23,678 nucleotides of DNA from a virus: positions 1 through 23,678 of IMG/VR virus record IMGVR_UViG_3300040809_000525. The stretch is one strand, 5' to 3'. Position 1 is the first letter of the stretch; the number at the start of each line of letters is the position of its first letter. The position numbers and the translations under genes were made by a program. The notes beneath the pieces were generated by a model that was not told where the DNA came from, made no database searches, and worked only from the letters and a program-made list of their open reading frames with translations. Shown one piece after another: positions 1 to 11,272 of the stretch.

Positions 1-1
1 T

Positions 2-1534
2 AACGATGGTACTAAGGTATACTTTGGTGGAAACCAAAACGATAAAGTATATCAATTAGAAATTCCATCCTCGCGTGCATACGATATTAGATATGCAACT
101 AATGCGGGAATATCAACTACTGTTACTGATACTGCAATTACTGGACTTACATTTAAACCTGATGGTACTAAAATGTATGTTGTTGGATCGACAAATGATA
201 GAGTAGCACAGTATGATCTTTCTACTGCTTGGGATATTGAGACACACTCTGGTGTCAGCACATATTTCCAAACAACTAGTACTCTTCCATCTGAGGTTAG
301 GTTTAATCCTGATGGTGAGTGGATGTACGTACTTGATAACCCTAATGATAGTGTTATTCAATATAAGTTGTCTACACCATGGGAAATTTCAACTGCTGTA
401 AGACACTCTGAGGTTTACCTAAACGCCATTATGAATACTAACTCAAATGATTATACACTTGAGTTTGGAAGAGATGGTACAAGAATGTATATTGCTAATT
501 ATCAAGCTACTTACACTCTGTATCAATTTGACTTATCTCATAACTGGGATATAAGTTCTGCGAAACCAACCAAAACAAAAGGATACCGAGCGTCTAATAG
601 TAATCGTAATGCAAATTCTCCAACTGGAATGGTATTCAATCCTAGTGGAACCGAACTTACATTTGTAGATAATACAAATGATAGACTGCATACATATCAA
701 CTCTCAACACCTTGGGAAATTGATACTATGTATAATGATTCAGTATGGGTAGATTATTCTTATGATGAAAATTTATATTGGGGTTATAATATGTGGGACT
801 TTGTATTTAATTCTGATGGTACAAAGATGTATACGTATTGTGCATATACTAGTTCACCTTATTATGGAATATATGAATGGGACCTCTCAGTTCCATATAT
901 GTTATATTCTGCAAAATCTGGTGGACATGTCAACACATATAGAACTACTGATAAACGATATGGATATGGTGATAATTATCTAGATGGAACTTATATTACC
1001 CAAGCCAATGGAAGCTTGTTCATAAGTTCTGCTAATGATAAACTTTATATTAATACTGGTAATGTAATTTATTATGGAATCTTGCAGTTTGCGCTCAAGA
1101 GTGCTTCTTTCGATATTGAAAGTAATACCAAAGTTGCTGGAAAACTCTCAGCATCTTCTATTGATGTTCCTGTTGCTGATTTTGGAACTCTGAATGTTAG
1201 TGGAGGACTTACAGTACAATCACAACTTTCTAGTGTTGATAGCGGTTCTGCTAATGGGGCTACTGTACTCAACGGAGGATATAATTACTTTAGATATACT
1301 GCTACTGGAAATTATACAATATCATTCAGTGGATTGCAGACAGACAAGGCATGGTTCGGTACTTTAGAATTAACTAATGGTGGTGCATATACTGTGACTT
1401 GGGACTCTGCAATTAAGTGGTCTGGTGGTGTTGCTCCTACTCTAACTTCTTCTGGAACTGATGTTATTCAATTTGTTTCTTCTGACGGTGGACTAAATAT
1501 AAGGGGTATCCTTTCAATCGCAGATAGTCAATAG
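2..1534 (+). CDS. Beta-propeller tail fibre-like protein, 5' partial
   Basis: The frame is open from base 2, so the start lies upstream of the window. The visible 510 residues contain about seven degenerate repeats of the form F-x-P-D-G-T-K-M-Y-V ... QYDLSTxWDI, for example FKPDGTKMYVVG and FNPDGEWMYVL, each about 45-75 residues. Seven such units would make one beta-propeller, although more may lie upstream. The last 140 residues change character: a short SFDIESNTKV stretch, then a Gly/Ser/Thr-rich beta region with TVTWDSAIKWSGGVAP and LTSSGTDVIQF, a terminal module known from cyanophage tail-fibre and structural proteins. It ends 12 bases before the giant adhesin gene on the same strand, so both are probably late virion genes for host contact. 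The repeat and terminal module are seen directly; the fibre role is inferred. Receptor specificity cannot be read from the sequence. Confidence 0.75.
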   Translation, partial: NDGTKVYFGGNQNDKVYQLEIPSSRAYDIRYATNAGISTTVTDTAITGLTFKPDGTKMYVVGSTNDRVAQYDLSTAWDIETHSGVSTYFQTTSTLPSEVRFNPDGEWMYVLDNPNDSVIQYKLSTPWEISTAVRHSEVYLNAIMNTNSNDYTLEFGRDGTRMYIANYQATYTLYQFDLSHNWDISSAKPTKTKGYRASNSNRNANSPTGMVFNPSGTELTFVDNTNDRLHTYQLSTPWEIDTMYNDSVWVDYSYDENLYWGYNMWDFVFNSDGTKMYTYCAYTSSPYYGIYEWDLSVPYMLYSAKSGGHVNTYRTTDKRYGYGDNYLDGTYITQANGSLFISSANDKLYINTGNVIYYGILQFALKSASFDIESNTKVAGKLSASSIDVPVADFGTLNVSGGLTVQSQLSSVDSGSANGATVLNGGYNYFRYTATGNYTISFSGLQTDKAWFGTLELTNGGAYTVTWDSAIKWSGGVAPTLTSSGTDVIQFVSSDGGLNIRGILSIADSQ

Positions 1535-1546
1535 AGAGATTAAAAT

Positions 1547-4500
1547 ATGAGCATTAAAGGTAGTTCTTTTAACAATGTAGATAATAGACTACGTAATTTC
1601 AGAAAACTGGGGGCCAATAGTAGTTATAGTGATGCCTTATCTGGCATTTCAACTATTAGTTCGGTTGTAATTAATGATGCAACTATTTTTAATGCAAGAC
1701 TTTACATAGCATCTGGAATAGGTCTTTATAAAACTTTTAATTCTACTGATAATTTGATGATTGAATCACCATCTGTAATTGATGGTAATTTTACTTGTGT
1801 AGAAAATAAAAATGGAATTTTGTTAGCAGGAACAAATGATGGAAAATTATATTATAGTAGTAATGGAGACCAATTTACTGAAGTAACTGCTGGATTAAAT
1901 GTATCTAGTATTAATTGGGGGTCCGCTAGAATCTGGTCTATAGAGTATGGTCAAGGACTCTATGTTGTGGCTGGAGCAAGTCGTCTTGCATACTCTAGTG
2001 ACTTGGTTAACTGGACTAATGCAAGATTTGGTAGAAGTAGAGTTTCTTCTAAACCAGCAGTTTCAACTTTTGATAAAAATTCAAGTCTTGCTACATGGCA
2101 ACCTGATGATTATAATTACAAAATAATTTTTAATCAAGAAGACTCTAAATGGTATCTTCCAAACCGTGGAAATATTTTATTTACTGATAATATTACTAAT
2201 GCGGAAAGTTGGCAACAAGTATCAGATTCCGATTATTATAGAATTTTTGGCGAACAGTCGGATGCTACTCCCAGTAATCTTACAGGATTGTCTTATCCAT
2301 TAGCACCAGTTGCGGGAATTGCTCTAACTGATAAACTTGTAGCAATGAAGGGATATGGTGGTAGAACGAACTATTTTTATCAACCAGTAGCTTTTAGTAC
2401 CAGCACTTCATTTTCTTTAGATAGTAATATTGGAATGAAGTGGACTGAGTTTAAAGAACCCGACGGTAAGCCAATAAAAATTAAAGATTATTTTTCATCA
2501 TTTTCTCCAAATCATATTTCTGCTGGTCCAGATAATAAGAACATTATCACGGCACACCGCAATTCGGGAAATGGGTATTCTAGAGTTGCAATTACAACAG
2601 ATTTTGTAACATATACAAATTTGGGCCATGGTGCTTATCAAAGAGATTCATTTTTTGGTTATACTTCTGCGATGGTTTCTGGTTCTCAAGAAGACAATAC
2701 TGCCATATTCCAGAAGCCAGATATGGCAGTATTATATAATGCATACTTAAAAGGTGGAAATACAAATTATTATACCAACTATTCACCAGTAGCATCATCT
2801 TATAATGCTGGAAAAGATAAATGGGTAATTGCTTATGATTGGGGTGGTCAATCTGCGTATACACATAATTCCGTAGCAATTTCAACTGATGGTGGCACAT
2901 CATGGAAAGCAGCAGATCATGAAACTGAAAACTCAATCTTTAATAATTATACTTCTTATGTTTATTCTGGAGTAGGAAGCACCGATTATTATGTTTTGGG
3001 TAAGTATAATACAACTAATCGTTCATATGTAGAAGTATCCTATGATGGTGAAGACTGGTATTCTTCTGGTTTTGGGAATCCATCGTCACCCATTAACTGT
3101 TCTGGTGCCTCATATATGGTGTCTGGAATTTCTACATCTGGTAAATATTTTTCTGGATATGCTAATGGAAGTATATTTGCAACTGAGAATCCATATGTTA
3201 ATATTGACAGAGTTTCGATTCCAGTTAATCCAAATAACTCATTAGAACCAGATAGTCTTGTATTATGTCTTCCTTTGAATACTGCTAGAGATGTCAATGA
3301 TATTTCTGGTATCATGACTTCTTATAATGGAAGTTCTTTTAATAAAACTGTAACAAATAATAATAGTGTTTCAATCTCTTCCACAATCAGTAAGTATTAT
3401 GGTTCTAGTGCTTCTTTTAGTGGGGTAAGTCAAAATCTAACAGTACCAGCAAGTACAGATTTTACATTAGATGGTGAATTTACTGTAGAGTTTTGGATAT
3501 ATCTAAACACAATTGTTTTAGATAGTCAACATCCATCACCGATTACTTTTTCACAATCTGGAGGTAATAAGGGACAAATATATCTAAATGTTAGTAATAA
3601 TTATTTTAGTTTATGGAATGGTAGTTCAAATGTTGTAAATACAGGGAATAATTCGGTTACAACTGGAACATGGTATCATGTTGCTGTAACAAGAGATTCA
3701 TCAAACAATTGTAGAATATTTTTGGATGGTGTGCTAAAAGACACGGCATTAAGCACATTTACTTTTGGAAATGCAAGTGGGGATTTGAGAATTGGAAGTT
3801 TTAATGGAACAGGTGGAGATGTTAATGGTTACATGAATGACCTTCGTATCTATAAGGGATACGCAAAATATACAGAGAACTTTACTCTACCAAAACTTGC
3901 TGATTATTTCCAGTATCTGACATTCTCAGCACAACTGAATACTGTAAATCAAGAAAATTCATTAACCTATGTTAATACTTATGAGTTATCTGCTGGTATT
4001 GGAACCACAGCAACAATACTAACAAATACATCTGTAGGTACTGATAGAAACGCAACAAATAGTGCCGGTATTGCAACTTATCTTCACGATGTTAATGCTG
4101 GTATTGGGTCTACTGCAATTACAAGTACACTTTATGGTAACGCTGGATCCGCTACTACCATCGGAATCAGCACTTATAAGTTTGGTACATCAAGTGTTAG
4201 ATTTACTGGTGCTTCTAATAGTAGATTAACTGGACCATCTAATGCATTTGAAACGGATGATTTTACTATTTCATTATTCTACCATGCTCAAGGGTCGGGT
4301 CAAAATAATTATAACGCAATATACGACCAAAGACCAGCAGGAACAAATGGTGCTTATCCAACGATTTATTCTTATAATCAGGGACCGGTGAGATATTTTG
4401 TGTCAAGTGGAGACAGAATTACTGGCACCACAAATATGACAGTTGCAAGTGGATGGCATCATATTTGTATTCAAAGAAATTCTGGAGTTACAAGATTATT

Positions 4501-7500
4501 TGTTGATGGAACTCAAGAGGGATCGAGTTATAGTGATTCTAATAATTATGTCTCATCCACCATTGTCATGGGAGATTTTGTATTTTCAAACTCTTATAAT
4601 ATGAATGCAAATCTTGATGATTTGGTTATATGGAAAGGTGTTGCTAATTATGCTATTGGTGCTGGCAACACAATTCAGGTTCCAACATCTCAATATGATA
4701 TCAATACAGACCCAAATAGTTCATACGTTGTTATTTCATCAACATTTGAAGACACCCCAGTAGGTACTACAAATATTGCTTATGAAGCAAATGTTCCAAG
4801 GGGTATAGCACTCTTTAATGGTACAACTTCTGCTATCACTGGAACAGCAACGACTGCGTTTTATTTTGGAAAAGAAGATTATACAATTGAATGTTTCTAT
4901 TATAAAAACACAACCGATACATCAGATAATGAGTATCTATTTGATGGAAGAGTAGATAATAATACTCGTATTCGACCAACTGTTTATAGTTTACAAGCAA
5001 GTGGAGGTCCAGTTACATTTAATTTAAATGGTGCTGCTAGAATTTACGGGCAAAATATAGGAGGATCTGCTTTTGGATCTAGTGATGCTCTTGGAATTAC
5101 AACTGATCCAAGATTTGATTTACAAGGAAGAAGTAATCTAAACAAATGGAATCATATTGCTCTTTCTAGAAAGGATGGAATCACAAGACTCTATCAAAAC
5201 GGAAAGATACAGGGGACTTATACAGACACCAATAGTTATGATGGACCTGGAATGAGAATTGGAAACTATTGGAATGGTTCAAATGCTTTTAATGGTTATA
5301 TTCAAGATTTCCAGGTTTATAAAGGTTATGCGAAGTATTATCCTCAACAAAACTCACAAAATGATAAGGATAATTGGGTCGAATTGCTTAATACCACACC
5401 ACCATCTGCACTTTTAGTCACCTCATATGTACATTCAGTTAGAGGAATGGATGTAAAAGATGTGAATGGAGTTGATACTTTTGCATATGCTTGCAATAAA
5501 CATGTTGGAATAAGCACTAGAGTTATATCAAATCCAATTGGATATGGAAATACACTCAATACTAATGTCTTTTATAGCAATAGAGTCGTTGGTATTGGTA
5601 CAACGTCTAAAATAGGATCTTCATCGATAAAATTTGATGGTAATTCTTACTTATCAATTTACCCACAACCAGATGATTTAGATTTTTCAACTCGTGATTT
5701 TTCAATAGAATTTTGGGTATACTTTAATACTGTTGGAACTGTTGTGTTGTGGGATCAACGTCCAAATGTAAATGGATTTTATCCAATGATTTATACAAAT
5801 TCTGGTGTCTTGACCTATTATGTCAACACAGCAGCAAGAATCACTGGATCAACTTTAAGTACTGGTCAATGGTATCATATTGCCGTTGCAAGGACGAATG
5901 GCGTTACTAAAATGTTCTTGGATGGAACACAAGATGGTAGTAGTTATGTTGATGATAATGATTATTTTACATATCACCCAACAGCACGGTCATCTGGAGG
6001 ATTTAGTGCAATTGTAGGTGCTCAATATAACTATGCATCCAAACTAAATGGATTTATGAATGGACTGAGAGTTTATAATGGATATAATGCAGGATATTCT
6101 ACCAATTTTACACCTCCAACGTCTACATTGACAATTTCTGGTGATTCTACTGATGAAAAATTAAAAATACTTGCCAACTTTAATGTTGGAGATGGATATA
6201 ATGATTTACTTTCATATCAACATTATGGAAAAAGAACAGGAGTTAATTCCGGATTAACTACTTATAGTAGTGGTTTTTGGAATCAACCCGTATCTACTTA
6301 TACTGTATACTACCCTCAAGTTGGATTTGGAACTACATCAAAGTTTAATCAATCATCCGTTGCATTTAATGGAAATAATTACTTAACCTTTACCGACAAC
6401 AGAGGAAATAAATTTTCTAGAGGACCTGAAGATGATTTTTCTATGGAATTTTGGTTCTACTTGGAAACAGATGCAAATACAAAACAAACTATTTGGGATA
6501 GTAGACCAGCTGCTAATGGATTTTATTCTAGAATTTTTATAGATACAAATGGATTTTTGAATTATAGTGTTTATAGTAATAGTAGTGGATATGATGTACA
6601 AGATGGAGCTATCATAGTTGGTGTTACTACAATTACTGGTGGAACTTGGAATCATGTAAGTATTCAAAGAGATGAAAATGTAACAGCATTGTACTTAAAT
6701 GGTGTTCAAGAAGGACAATTGGCAGCTGATAGTATTTCATATTGGACTTCTGCTACTTCATCTAATCCCGCTTATCTTGGTTGTGATTATAACAAAGTAA
6801 ATTACCTAACAGGATCAATCGAAGATTTTAAAATATATAATGGTGCTGTTGGATATGGATTTACGGTTGGAATAAACACGGGATTACTAACCAATCCTGG
6901 TGTATCTACAATTACAGCTTCTCCAAATATAGATAAATGGGGAAATGGAAGTCTTAGCGTCAAAAGCAACACACATGTCAATTTTCCATCTACATCAGAG
7001 CCATGTTCTCTCAATGGAAAATATACGATAGAATTTTGGGCTTATTTTGACACTGTAGGTGCTATCATTACATATGGTGGGAGACGACAGAACAATACTG
7101 GTGGATTTATAGATGGTATTCAAATTAGAAGTGGACTTATTTTATTTGGATCTAATTATTCATATTTAAACGCAAGTCAAACCCCATACTCCACGAAGAC
7201 GATTCCTGCTTTTGCAACTGGTTCTTGGAATCATTATTGTCTCCAATATGATGGAAATGATGCTGTTTGGTCTATTGATGGTGTTGGAATTAGCACGTTT
7301 AACCTAGGTCAAAGAATTATACAAGTTTATCCAAAAAGAGTCTACATAGGTGGTGGCGGACTTCCAATATATAACTTTAGTGCAGGCACACAAGCTTATG
7401 TTTCAGACTTTGTATCTTATGCTGGTACATGTAAATATCCATCTGCCTTTGAAGGTTCTACTTTTTCTCCCCCAAGTTCTCAATATGACATTGAAACTGA

Positions 7501-10500
7501 TTCTTTAAAAAACTTTGTAAGTATAGCAGCAACATTTACTGGTTCAGAAGGATCTAATACACATAATTATTATAGAACAAAAAGATATACTAGTGTTCCT
7601 GCATCATCTCAAGTTGCATATGGGGATTCTAATTATAAAAATTTGGCTTTATTGTCAAACTTTAATGGAGATCTCACATATCATTCATATGGAGCAGAAG
7701 ATTATTTTTATCCTTTAGATTTAAGTTCTGTTGTTACTGGAAGTATAGTACAACTTCACAAATTTGATAATAAATTTGTAGCTCTTGGGGATTATGGTTT
7801 TGTCGGAGTTTCTTCTGATGGAAATTATTGGGATGTAGCTTCTAGAAGAGGAAGAGCCAACCTTACTTCAAGAACTCCCTCAGGAATAACTAGTTTCTTT
7901 ACACCAAACAATACTCAATTTTATGATATTGTTTCGATTGGGTCTACAATTGTTACCACTGCTCCAGGTGGTGTCACTCTATTTTCTGAAGACTCTGGTG
8001 CAGATGAGTTTAGAAAATCTTGGGTTGGAAACAGTTTAGTTCGTCCCAACAGTGCTAATATTTATTCAAATTCATTAAATGGTGGATACACTATCGCATA
8101 TAATCCTAACACACAAGAATGGTTGCGTAATGATAGGTATAGTTATACTTATACTGGATGGAGTAACTTATACAGCACATATTATGCAAAAGGAATGCCA
8201 AATGTTGGATTAGGAACAACGACTCCATATAATTGGACTAGTATTGGTCAAAGATTCTTTGGTTTGCTTGGTGAATCTGGAAAAACTATAAACAAAATTA
8301 AATATGAAGATAATAAGTGGATTCTTATTGGATCTGTTGCAACAGGATCAAGTTATTATAGAATAGGAATTGCAACAGATTTGCTTAATATTGATGATAA
8401 TATGAAATTGACATCATTCTCATCTAAGAAGTTTAAGGATATTCAATACGATCCTGATAAAGATGCTTTTATAATTACAAGTCAACAACCAGAAAATAGA
8501 AATTCTTTAGGAAAGGATATTCTTATTCAAGATATTGGATTTAATACAGTATATAATGATACACAAACTCAAAGACAGTTTATGGATGATAGATACCGTA
8601 GTGTTTCTGGATTTGGAGTTACTGATAGGGCTTTCTCTGGAAAATCCTATGTCCATAGTTTGCAATTTCCAATTAGCACTAGTCCATATCTATTGTATGA
8701 TCAAATTTCTCAACAACAAACTGGAAGAGGTCCATGGATAAAAAGTGCTAGAATAGAAGGATATTTTAAACCTGCTGTTGTTGGTATTCATACATTTAAA
8801 TTAGTCGGTAATAATCTTTGGACCAATAGCATGGAATTTTCCTTTGATGATATGGCAGCAACACTTGCTGGAACTCTAGATACATATACCACAGAATCAC
8901 TGGACACATCGACATATTATAGATTCTCTATTGATTCAAGATACTTGTGGAGTACTGGTGGACTTCAATATGCATCTCCAAATACTGATTTTACATATGA
9001 TGTTACTGGACTTGTTTTTGCTCAAGCTGGAGTTGGAACAACAGGAGCATTATTGAATGAAGTTCCATATTATGAATATGGAGATGTTATTACTAATCAA
9101 TATTCATCGACCGATGTAATTTACACCCATAAACCTTTAAATGGAACACTAAAAGGACCAGATGGATATGTTTTATACGGTGATAGAGGATTTGTTGGAT
9201 TTGGAACGAACTTAGAAAATATTCGTAATTTCAAGAGAGAATCATATAAATCAGTCAACAATCTAACATCAAGTGGAATAGGAACAGTAATTTATAATAT
9301 TTTTGGTACAAACAATATTATTTCTGGAATTTATACTGGTGGTAAATATGTTTTGTTTGATTCTGCTGGAACGTCAGGAATCTCCACAAATGGTGTGGAT
9401 TGGGAGTCTTCTAGTGTAAGTGAGGTAACGGCAGGTAATATTACATCTGTAGGAATTTCTTCATCTGGAAAAATTATTTTAGCTGGAAGTGATAATTTAG
9501 TTGGAATAACTACAGATTTTTCCACCTATACGGTTGGACATGCTACAACGTCTGTGACTGATGTAGATTTTGATGTTGTTTCTGGTGGTATTGCCGTTTC
9601 TGCTGCTTCTTCGGCATATGGTGGATCTAGCGTATTCTTCAATAATGCAGGTACATTAAAACTTAATACAAATCCTCTTTCCAATCTTGGAACTGGAGAC
9701 TTTACCATTGAAGGTTGGTTTAATGCTTTAGATGCTGGAAGCAGACATGTTATAAGTGCTGGTGGATATGGAAATGGCTACTCAGATCATTTAATTTATA
9801 GGACTAGCGGTACTTGGTATTATTATTCTACAACTGCTTCAGGATCTTGGAATACTGCCAGCGCACAATCATTCGGTGCTGTTGCGAATGACACTTGGGT
9901 TCATTTAGCAGTAGAGAAAAAAGGATCAACCTTTAGACTTTATAGAGATGGTGTTGGTGTAACTACATTTACAGCAAGTCCTTCATATTCTGGTGTGAGA
10001 CCACTTCGGATCAGTACGTATGATGATACTAATGCTCCTCATTATGGATATATTCAAGATTTTAGGATCTATACTAAAGCAAAATACAATTCCTCAGGAT
10101 CAGGAGTAGGAAACACATTTACTCCACCAACATCTTTTGTTGATGTACTATCAGATCCTGATTCTTCAAATGTTGCCGTAGCAGCATCATTCTCTGGTAC
10201 ATCTGGTTCAACTCCAGTATATGATAAATTTGGAAGGGTTTCTAACTTAAGTAGTATTCCTTCTAGTTCTACTGTAACTGCAGTTGGTGGAATTGGAACT
10301 GTGAATATGATAGGATTATCAAATGGAATTATCCATACAACTGATGATACGCTCGGAACCTCCTCAGCTCTATTTCCATATACCGATTCATATGCTGAAA
10401 ATACTCCATATCTTTCTTCTTACGGAGGTGTTCCTACATTATCATCTGCTCAAACTAAGTTCCAACCAACTAGTTTATATTTAAATGGTGGCGTTAATAT

Positions 10501-11272
10501 GAGAGTGAATTTGACTAATATTTTTACACTACAAAATGATTTCTGTATCGAATGGTGGTCATATTATACTGGTGGTAATACCATGGTGGAATACATTCAA
10601 TACAACACCGGTTTTATGATAAGAAGTAATGCATATTATGGTGATGGTAGTGGAGGATCTGCCAACACTTGGAATCATCATGCTGTTATTAGAAAAGGTG
10701 GAAGCAAATATTTCTATGTAAATGGAGTAAGTGCAGGTGCTGCTCCTTATCTTAGTGGTTCTAGTGGATATCTTCAAATTGGATCATCTTCACATACTAC
10801 GGGTCAATATGTATCTGGTTATATGTCGGACTTGGTTATAACTGTAGGAAACTCAAGGTACGATGTTACTGGTGGAGCATCCTTCACACCCCCAAGTGCT
10901 GCATACGATTCAAGCACTGATGCATATATTGATTATGTGGTACATTATTCAACATTCACTGGTGTTGATGGAACAACTGGATATCCAACTTATGCATCTG
11001 GACTAACAAGAGTTTATAGTCCAGATCCATTTGCAGGAAACCAGATTAATAAGATAGTTGGAATCGGATCTTATGTTGTTGGTATTGCTAGTAATGGATA
11101 CTATGCATATGCACGTCAAGATAATATTAATAAGTGGTATTCTGGTAAAATGGGAGATTCTGATTTAGTTGGAGTTACTGGTATAGGAATAAGTACTATT
11201 GGCATTTCTACAAATGCGTCTGTAGCAGCTATAAGTACTACTGGAAATATTTACATTTCTGGATTGGATTAA
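1547..11272 (+). CDS. Giant multi-LamG / propeller adhesin, probable tail fibre
   Basis: This 3241-residue protein is probably a virion adhesin binding host-surface glycans. From the N terminus: residues about 30-560 are sialidase/BNR-like, with repeated 'SSNG-D-F/W' turns such as YYSSNGDQFTEV and AISTDGGTSWKAA. Five LamG/concanavalin-like sandwiches follow at about 568-783, 878-1035, 1085-1265, 1353-1524 and 1598-1771, and a sixth at 1796-1975. They are recognised by FTVEFWIYL, TWYHVAVTRD, IFLDG and MNDLRIYKG-type strands. A second BNR-like stretch covers about 2060-2340, then a PA14-like segment (GYFKPAVVGIHTFKLVG) at 2390-2500 and a third BNR-like stretch at 2587-2682. LamG 7 (2691-2845), LamG 8 (2970-3117) and a Gly/Ile/Ser/Thr-rich tail complete it. 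Most LamG units end in a linker like FTPPSSxYDxxTD. No signal peptide is apparent. The ATG follows a weak GAGA-type ribosome site. It sits between a propeller fibre gene and a small acidic gene. Domain calls come from motif reading; the adhesin role is inferred. Confidence 0.8.
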   Translation: MSIKGSSFNNVDNRLRNFRKLGANSSYSDALSGISTISSVVINDATIFNARLYIASGIGLYKTFNSTDNLMIESPSVIDGNFTCVENKNGILLAGTNDGKLYYSSNGDQFTEVTAGLNVSSINWGSARIWSIEYGQGLYVVAGASRLAYSSDLVNWTNARFGRSRVSSKPAVSTFDKNSSLATWQPDDYNYKIIFNQEDSKWYLPNRGNILFTDNITNAESWQQVSDSDYYRIFGEQSDATPSNLTGLSYPLAPVAGIALTDKLVAMKGYGGRTNYFYQPVAFSTSTSFSLDSNIGMKWTEFKEPDGKPIKIKDYFSSFSPNHISAGPDNKNIITAHRNSGNGYSRVAITTDFVTYTNLGHGAYQRDSFFGYTSAMVSGSQEDNTAIFQKPDMAVLYNAYLKGGNTNYYTNYSPVASSYNAGKDKWVIAYDWGGQSAYTHNSVAISTDGGTSWKAADHETENSIFNNYTSYVYSGVGSTDYYVLGKYNTTNRSYVEVSYDGEDWYSSGFGNPSSPINCSGASYMVSGISTSGKYFSGYANGSIFATENPYVNIDRVSIPVNPNNSLEPDSLVLCLPLNTARDVNDISGIMTSYNGSSFNKTVTNNNSVSISSTISKYYGSSASFSGVSQNLTVPASTDFTLDGEFTVEFWIYLNTIVLDSQHPSPITFSQSGGNKGQIYLNVSNNYFSLWNGSSNVVNTGNNSVTTGTWYHVAVTRDSSNNCRIFLDGVLKDTALSTFTFGNASGDLRIGSFNGTGGDVNGYMNDLRIYKGYAKYTENFTLPKLADYFQYLTFSAQLNTVNQENSLTYVNTYELSAGIGTTATILTNTSVGTDRNATNSAGIATYLHDVNAGIGSTAITSTLYGNAGSATTIGISTYKFGTSSVRFTGASNSRLTGPSNAFETDDFTISLFYHAQGSGQNNYNAIYDQRPAGTNGAYPTIYSYNQGPVRYFVSSGDRITGTTNMTVASGWHHICIQRNSGVTRLFVDGTQEGSSYSDSNNYVSSTIVMGDFVFSNSYNMNANLDDLVIWKGVANYAIGAGNTIQVPTSQYDINTDPNSSYVVISSTFEDTPVGTTNIAYEANVPRGIALFNGTTSAITGTATTAFYFGKEDYTIECFYYKNTTDTSDNEYLFDGRVDNNTRIRPTVYSLQASGGPVTFNLNGAARIYGQNIGGSAFGSSDALGITTDPRFDLQGRSNLNKWNHIALSRKDGITRLYQNGKIQGTYTDTNSYDGPGMRIGNYWNGSNAFNGYIQDFQVYKGYAKYYPQQNSQNDKDNWVELLNTTPPSALLVTSYVHSVRGMDVKDVNGVDTFAYACNKHVGISTRVISNPIGYGNTLNTNVFYSNRVVGIGTTSKIGSSSIKFDGNSYLSIYPQPDDLDFSTRDFSIEFWVYFNTVGTVVLWDQRPNVNGFYPMIYTNSGVLTYYVNTAARITGSTLSTGQWYHIAVARTNGVTKMFLDGTQDGSSYVDDNDYFTYHPTARSSGGFSAIVGAQYNYASKLNGFMNGLRVYNGYNAGYSTNFTPPTSTLTISGDSTDEKLKILANFNVGDGYNDLLSYQHYGKRTGVNSGLTTYSSGFWNQPVSTYTVYYPQVGFGTTSKFNQSSVAFNGNNYLTFTDNRGNKFSRGPEDDFSMEFWFYLETDANTKQTIWDSRPAANGFYSRIFIDTNGFLNYSVYSNSSGYDVQDGAIIVGVTTITGGTWNHVSIQRDENVTALYLNGVQEGQLAADSISYWTSATSSNPAYLGCDYNKVNYLTGSIEDFKIYNGAVGYGFTVGINTGLLTNPGVSTITASPNIDKWGNGSLSVKSNTHVNFPSTSEPCSLNGKYTIEFWAYFDTVGAIITYGGRRQNNTGGFIDGIQIRSGLILFGSNYSYLNASQTPYSTKTIPAFATGSWNHYCLQYDGNDAVWSIDGVGISTFNLGQRIIQVYPKRVYIGGGGLPIYNFSAGTQAYVSDFVSYAGTCKYPSAFEGSTFSPPSSQYDIETDSLKNFVSIAATFTGSEGSNTHNYYRTKRYTSVPASSQVAYGDSNYKNLALLSNFNGDLTYHSYGAEDYFYPLDLSSVVTGSIVQLHKFDNKFVALGDYGFVGVSSDGNYWDVASRRGRANLTSRTPSGITSFFTPNNTQFYDIVSIGSTIVTTAPGGVTLFSEDSGADEFRKSWVGNSLVRPNSANIYSNSLNGGYTIAYNPNTQEWLRNDRYSYTYTGWSNLYSTYYAKGMPNVGLGTTTPYNWTSIGQRFFGLLGESGKTINKIKYEDNKWILIGSVATGSSYYRIGIATDLLNIDDNMKLTSFSSKKFKDIQYDPDKDAFIITSQQPENRNSLGKDILIQDIGFNTVYNDTQTQRQFMDDRYRSVSGFGVTDRAFSGKSYVHSLQFPISTSPYLLYDQISQQQTGRGPWIKSARIEGYFKPAVVGIHTFKLVGNNLWTNSMEFSFDDMAATLAGTLDTYTTESLDTSTYYRFSIDSRYLWSTGGLQYASPNTDFTYDVTGLVFAQAGVGTTGALLNEVPYYEYGDVITNQYSSTDVIYTHKPLNGTLKGPDGYVLYGDRGFVGFGTNLENIRNFKRESYKSVNNLTSSGIGTVIYNIFGTNNIISGIYTGGKYVLFDSAGTSGISTNGVDWESSSVSEVTAGNITSVGISSSGKIILAGSDNLVGITTDFSTYTVGHATTSVTDVDFDVVSGGIAVSAASSAYGGSSVFFNNAGTLKLNTNPLSNLGTGDFTIEGWFNALDAGSRHVISAGGYGNGYSDHLIYRTSGTWYYYSTTASGSWNTASAQSFGAVANDTWVHLAVEKKGSTFRLYRDGVGVTTFTASPSYSGVRPLRISTYDDTNAPHYGYIQDFRIYTKAKYNSSGSGVGNTFTPPTSFVDVLSDPDSSNVAVAASFSGTSGSTPVYDKFGRVSNLSSIPSSSTVTAVGGIGTVNMIGLSNGIIHTTDDTLGTSSALFPYTDSYAENTPYLSSYGGVPTLSSAQTKFQPTSLYLNGGVNMRVNLTNIFTLQNDFCIEWWSYYTGGNTMVEYIQYNTGFMIRSNAYYGDGSGGSANTWNHHAVIRKGGSKYFYVNGVSAGAAPYLSGSSGYLQIGSSSHTTGQYVSGYMSDLVITVGNSRYDVTGGASFTPPSAAYDSSTDAYIDYVVHYSTFTGVDGTTGYPTYASGLTRVYSPDPFAGNQINKIVGIGSYVVGIASNGYYAYARQDNINKWYSGKMGDSDLVGVTGIGISTIGISTNASVAAISTTGNIYISGLD

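Noticed and set aside
2592-2936. 114-codon minus-strand frame within the adhesin gene
   Set aside because: Product rich in His, Leu, Tyr and Gln with no domain; a shadow of the AT-rich adhesin coding strand.
173-11272. Repeated motifs considered as a CRISPR array or mobile repeat
   Set aside because: The repeats are degenerate at DNA level and in frame; they are protein domain repeats of the propeller and LamG types.
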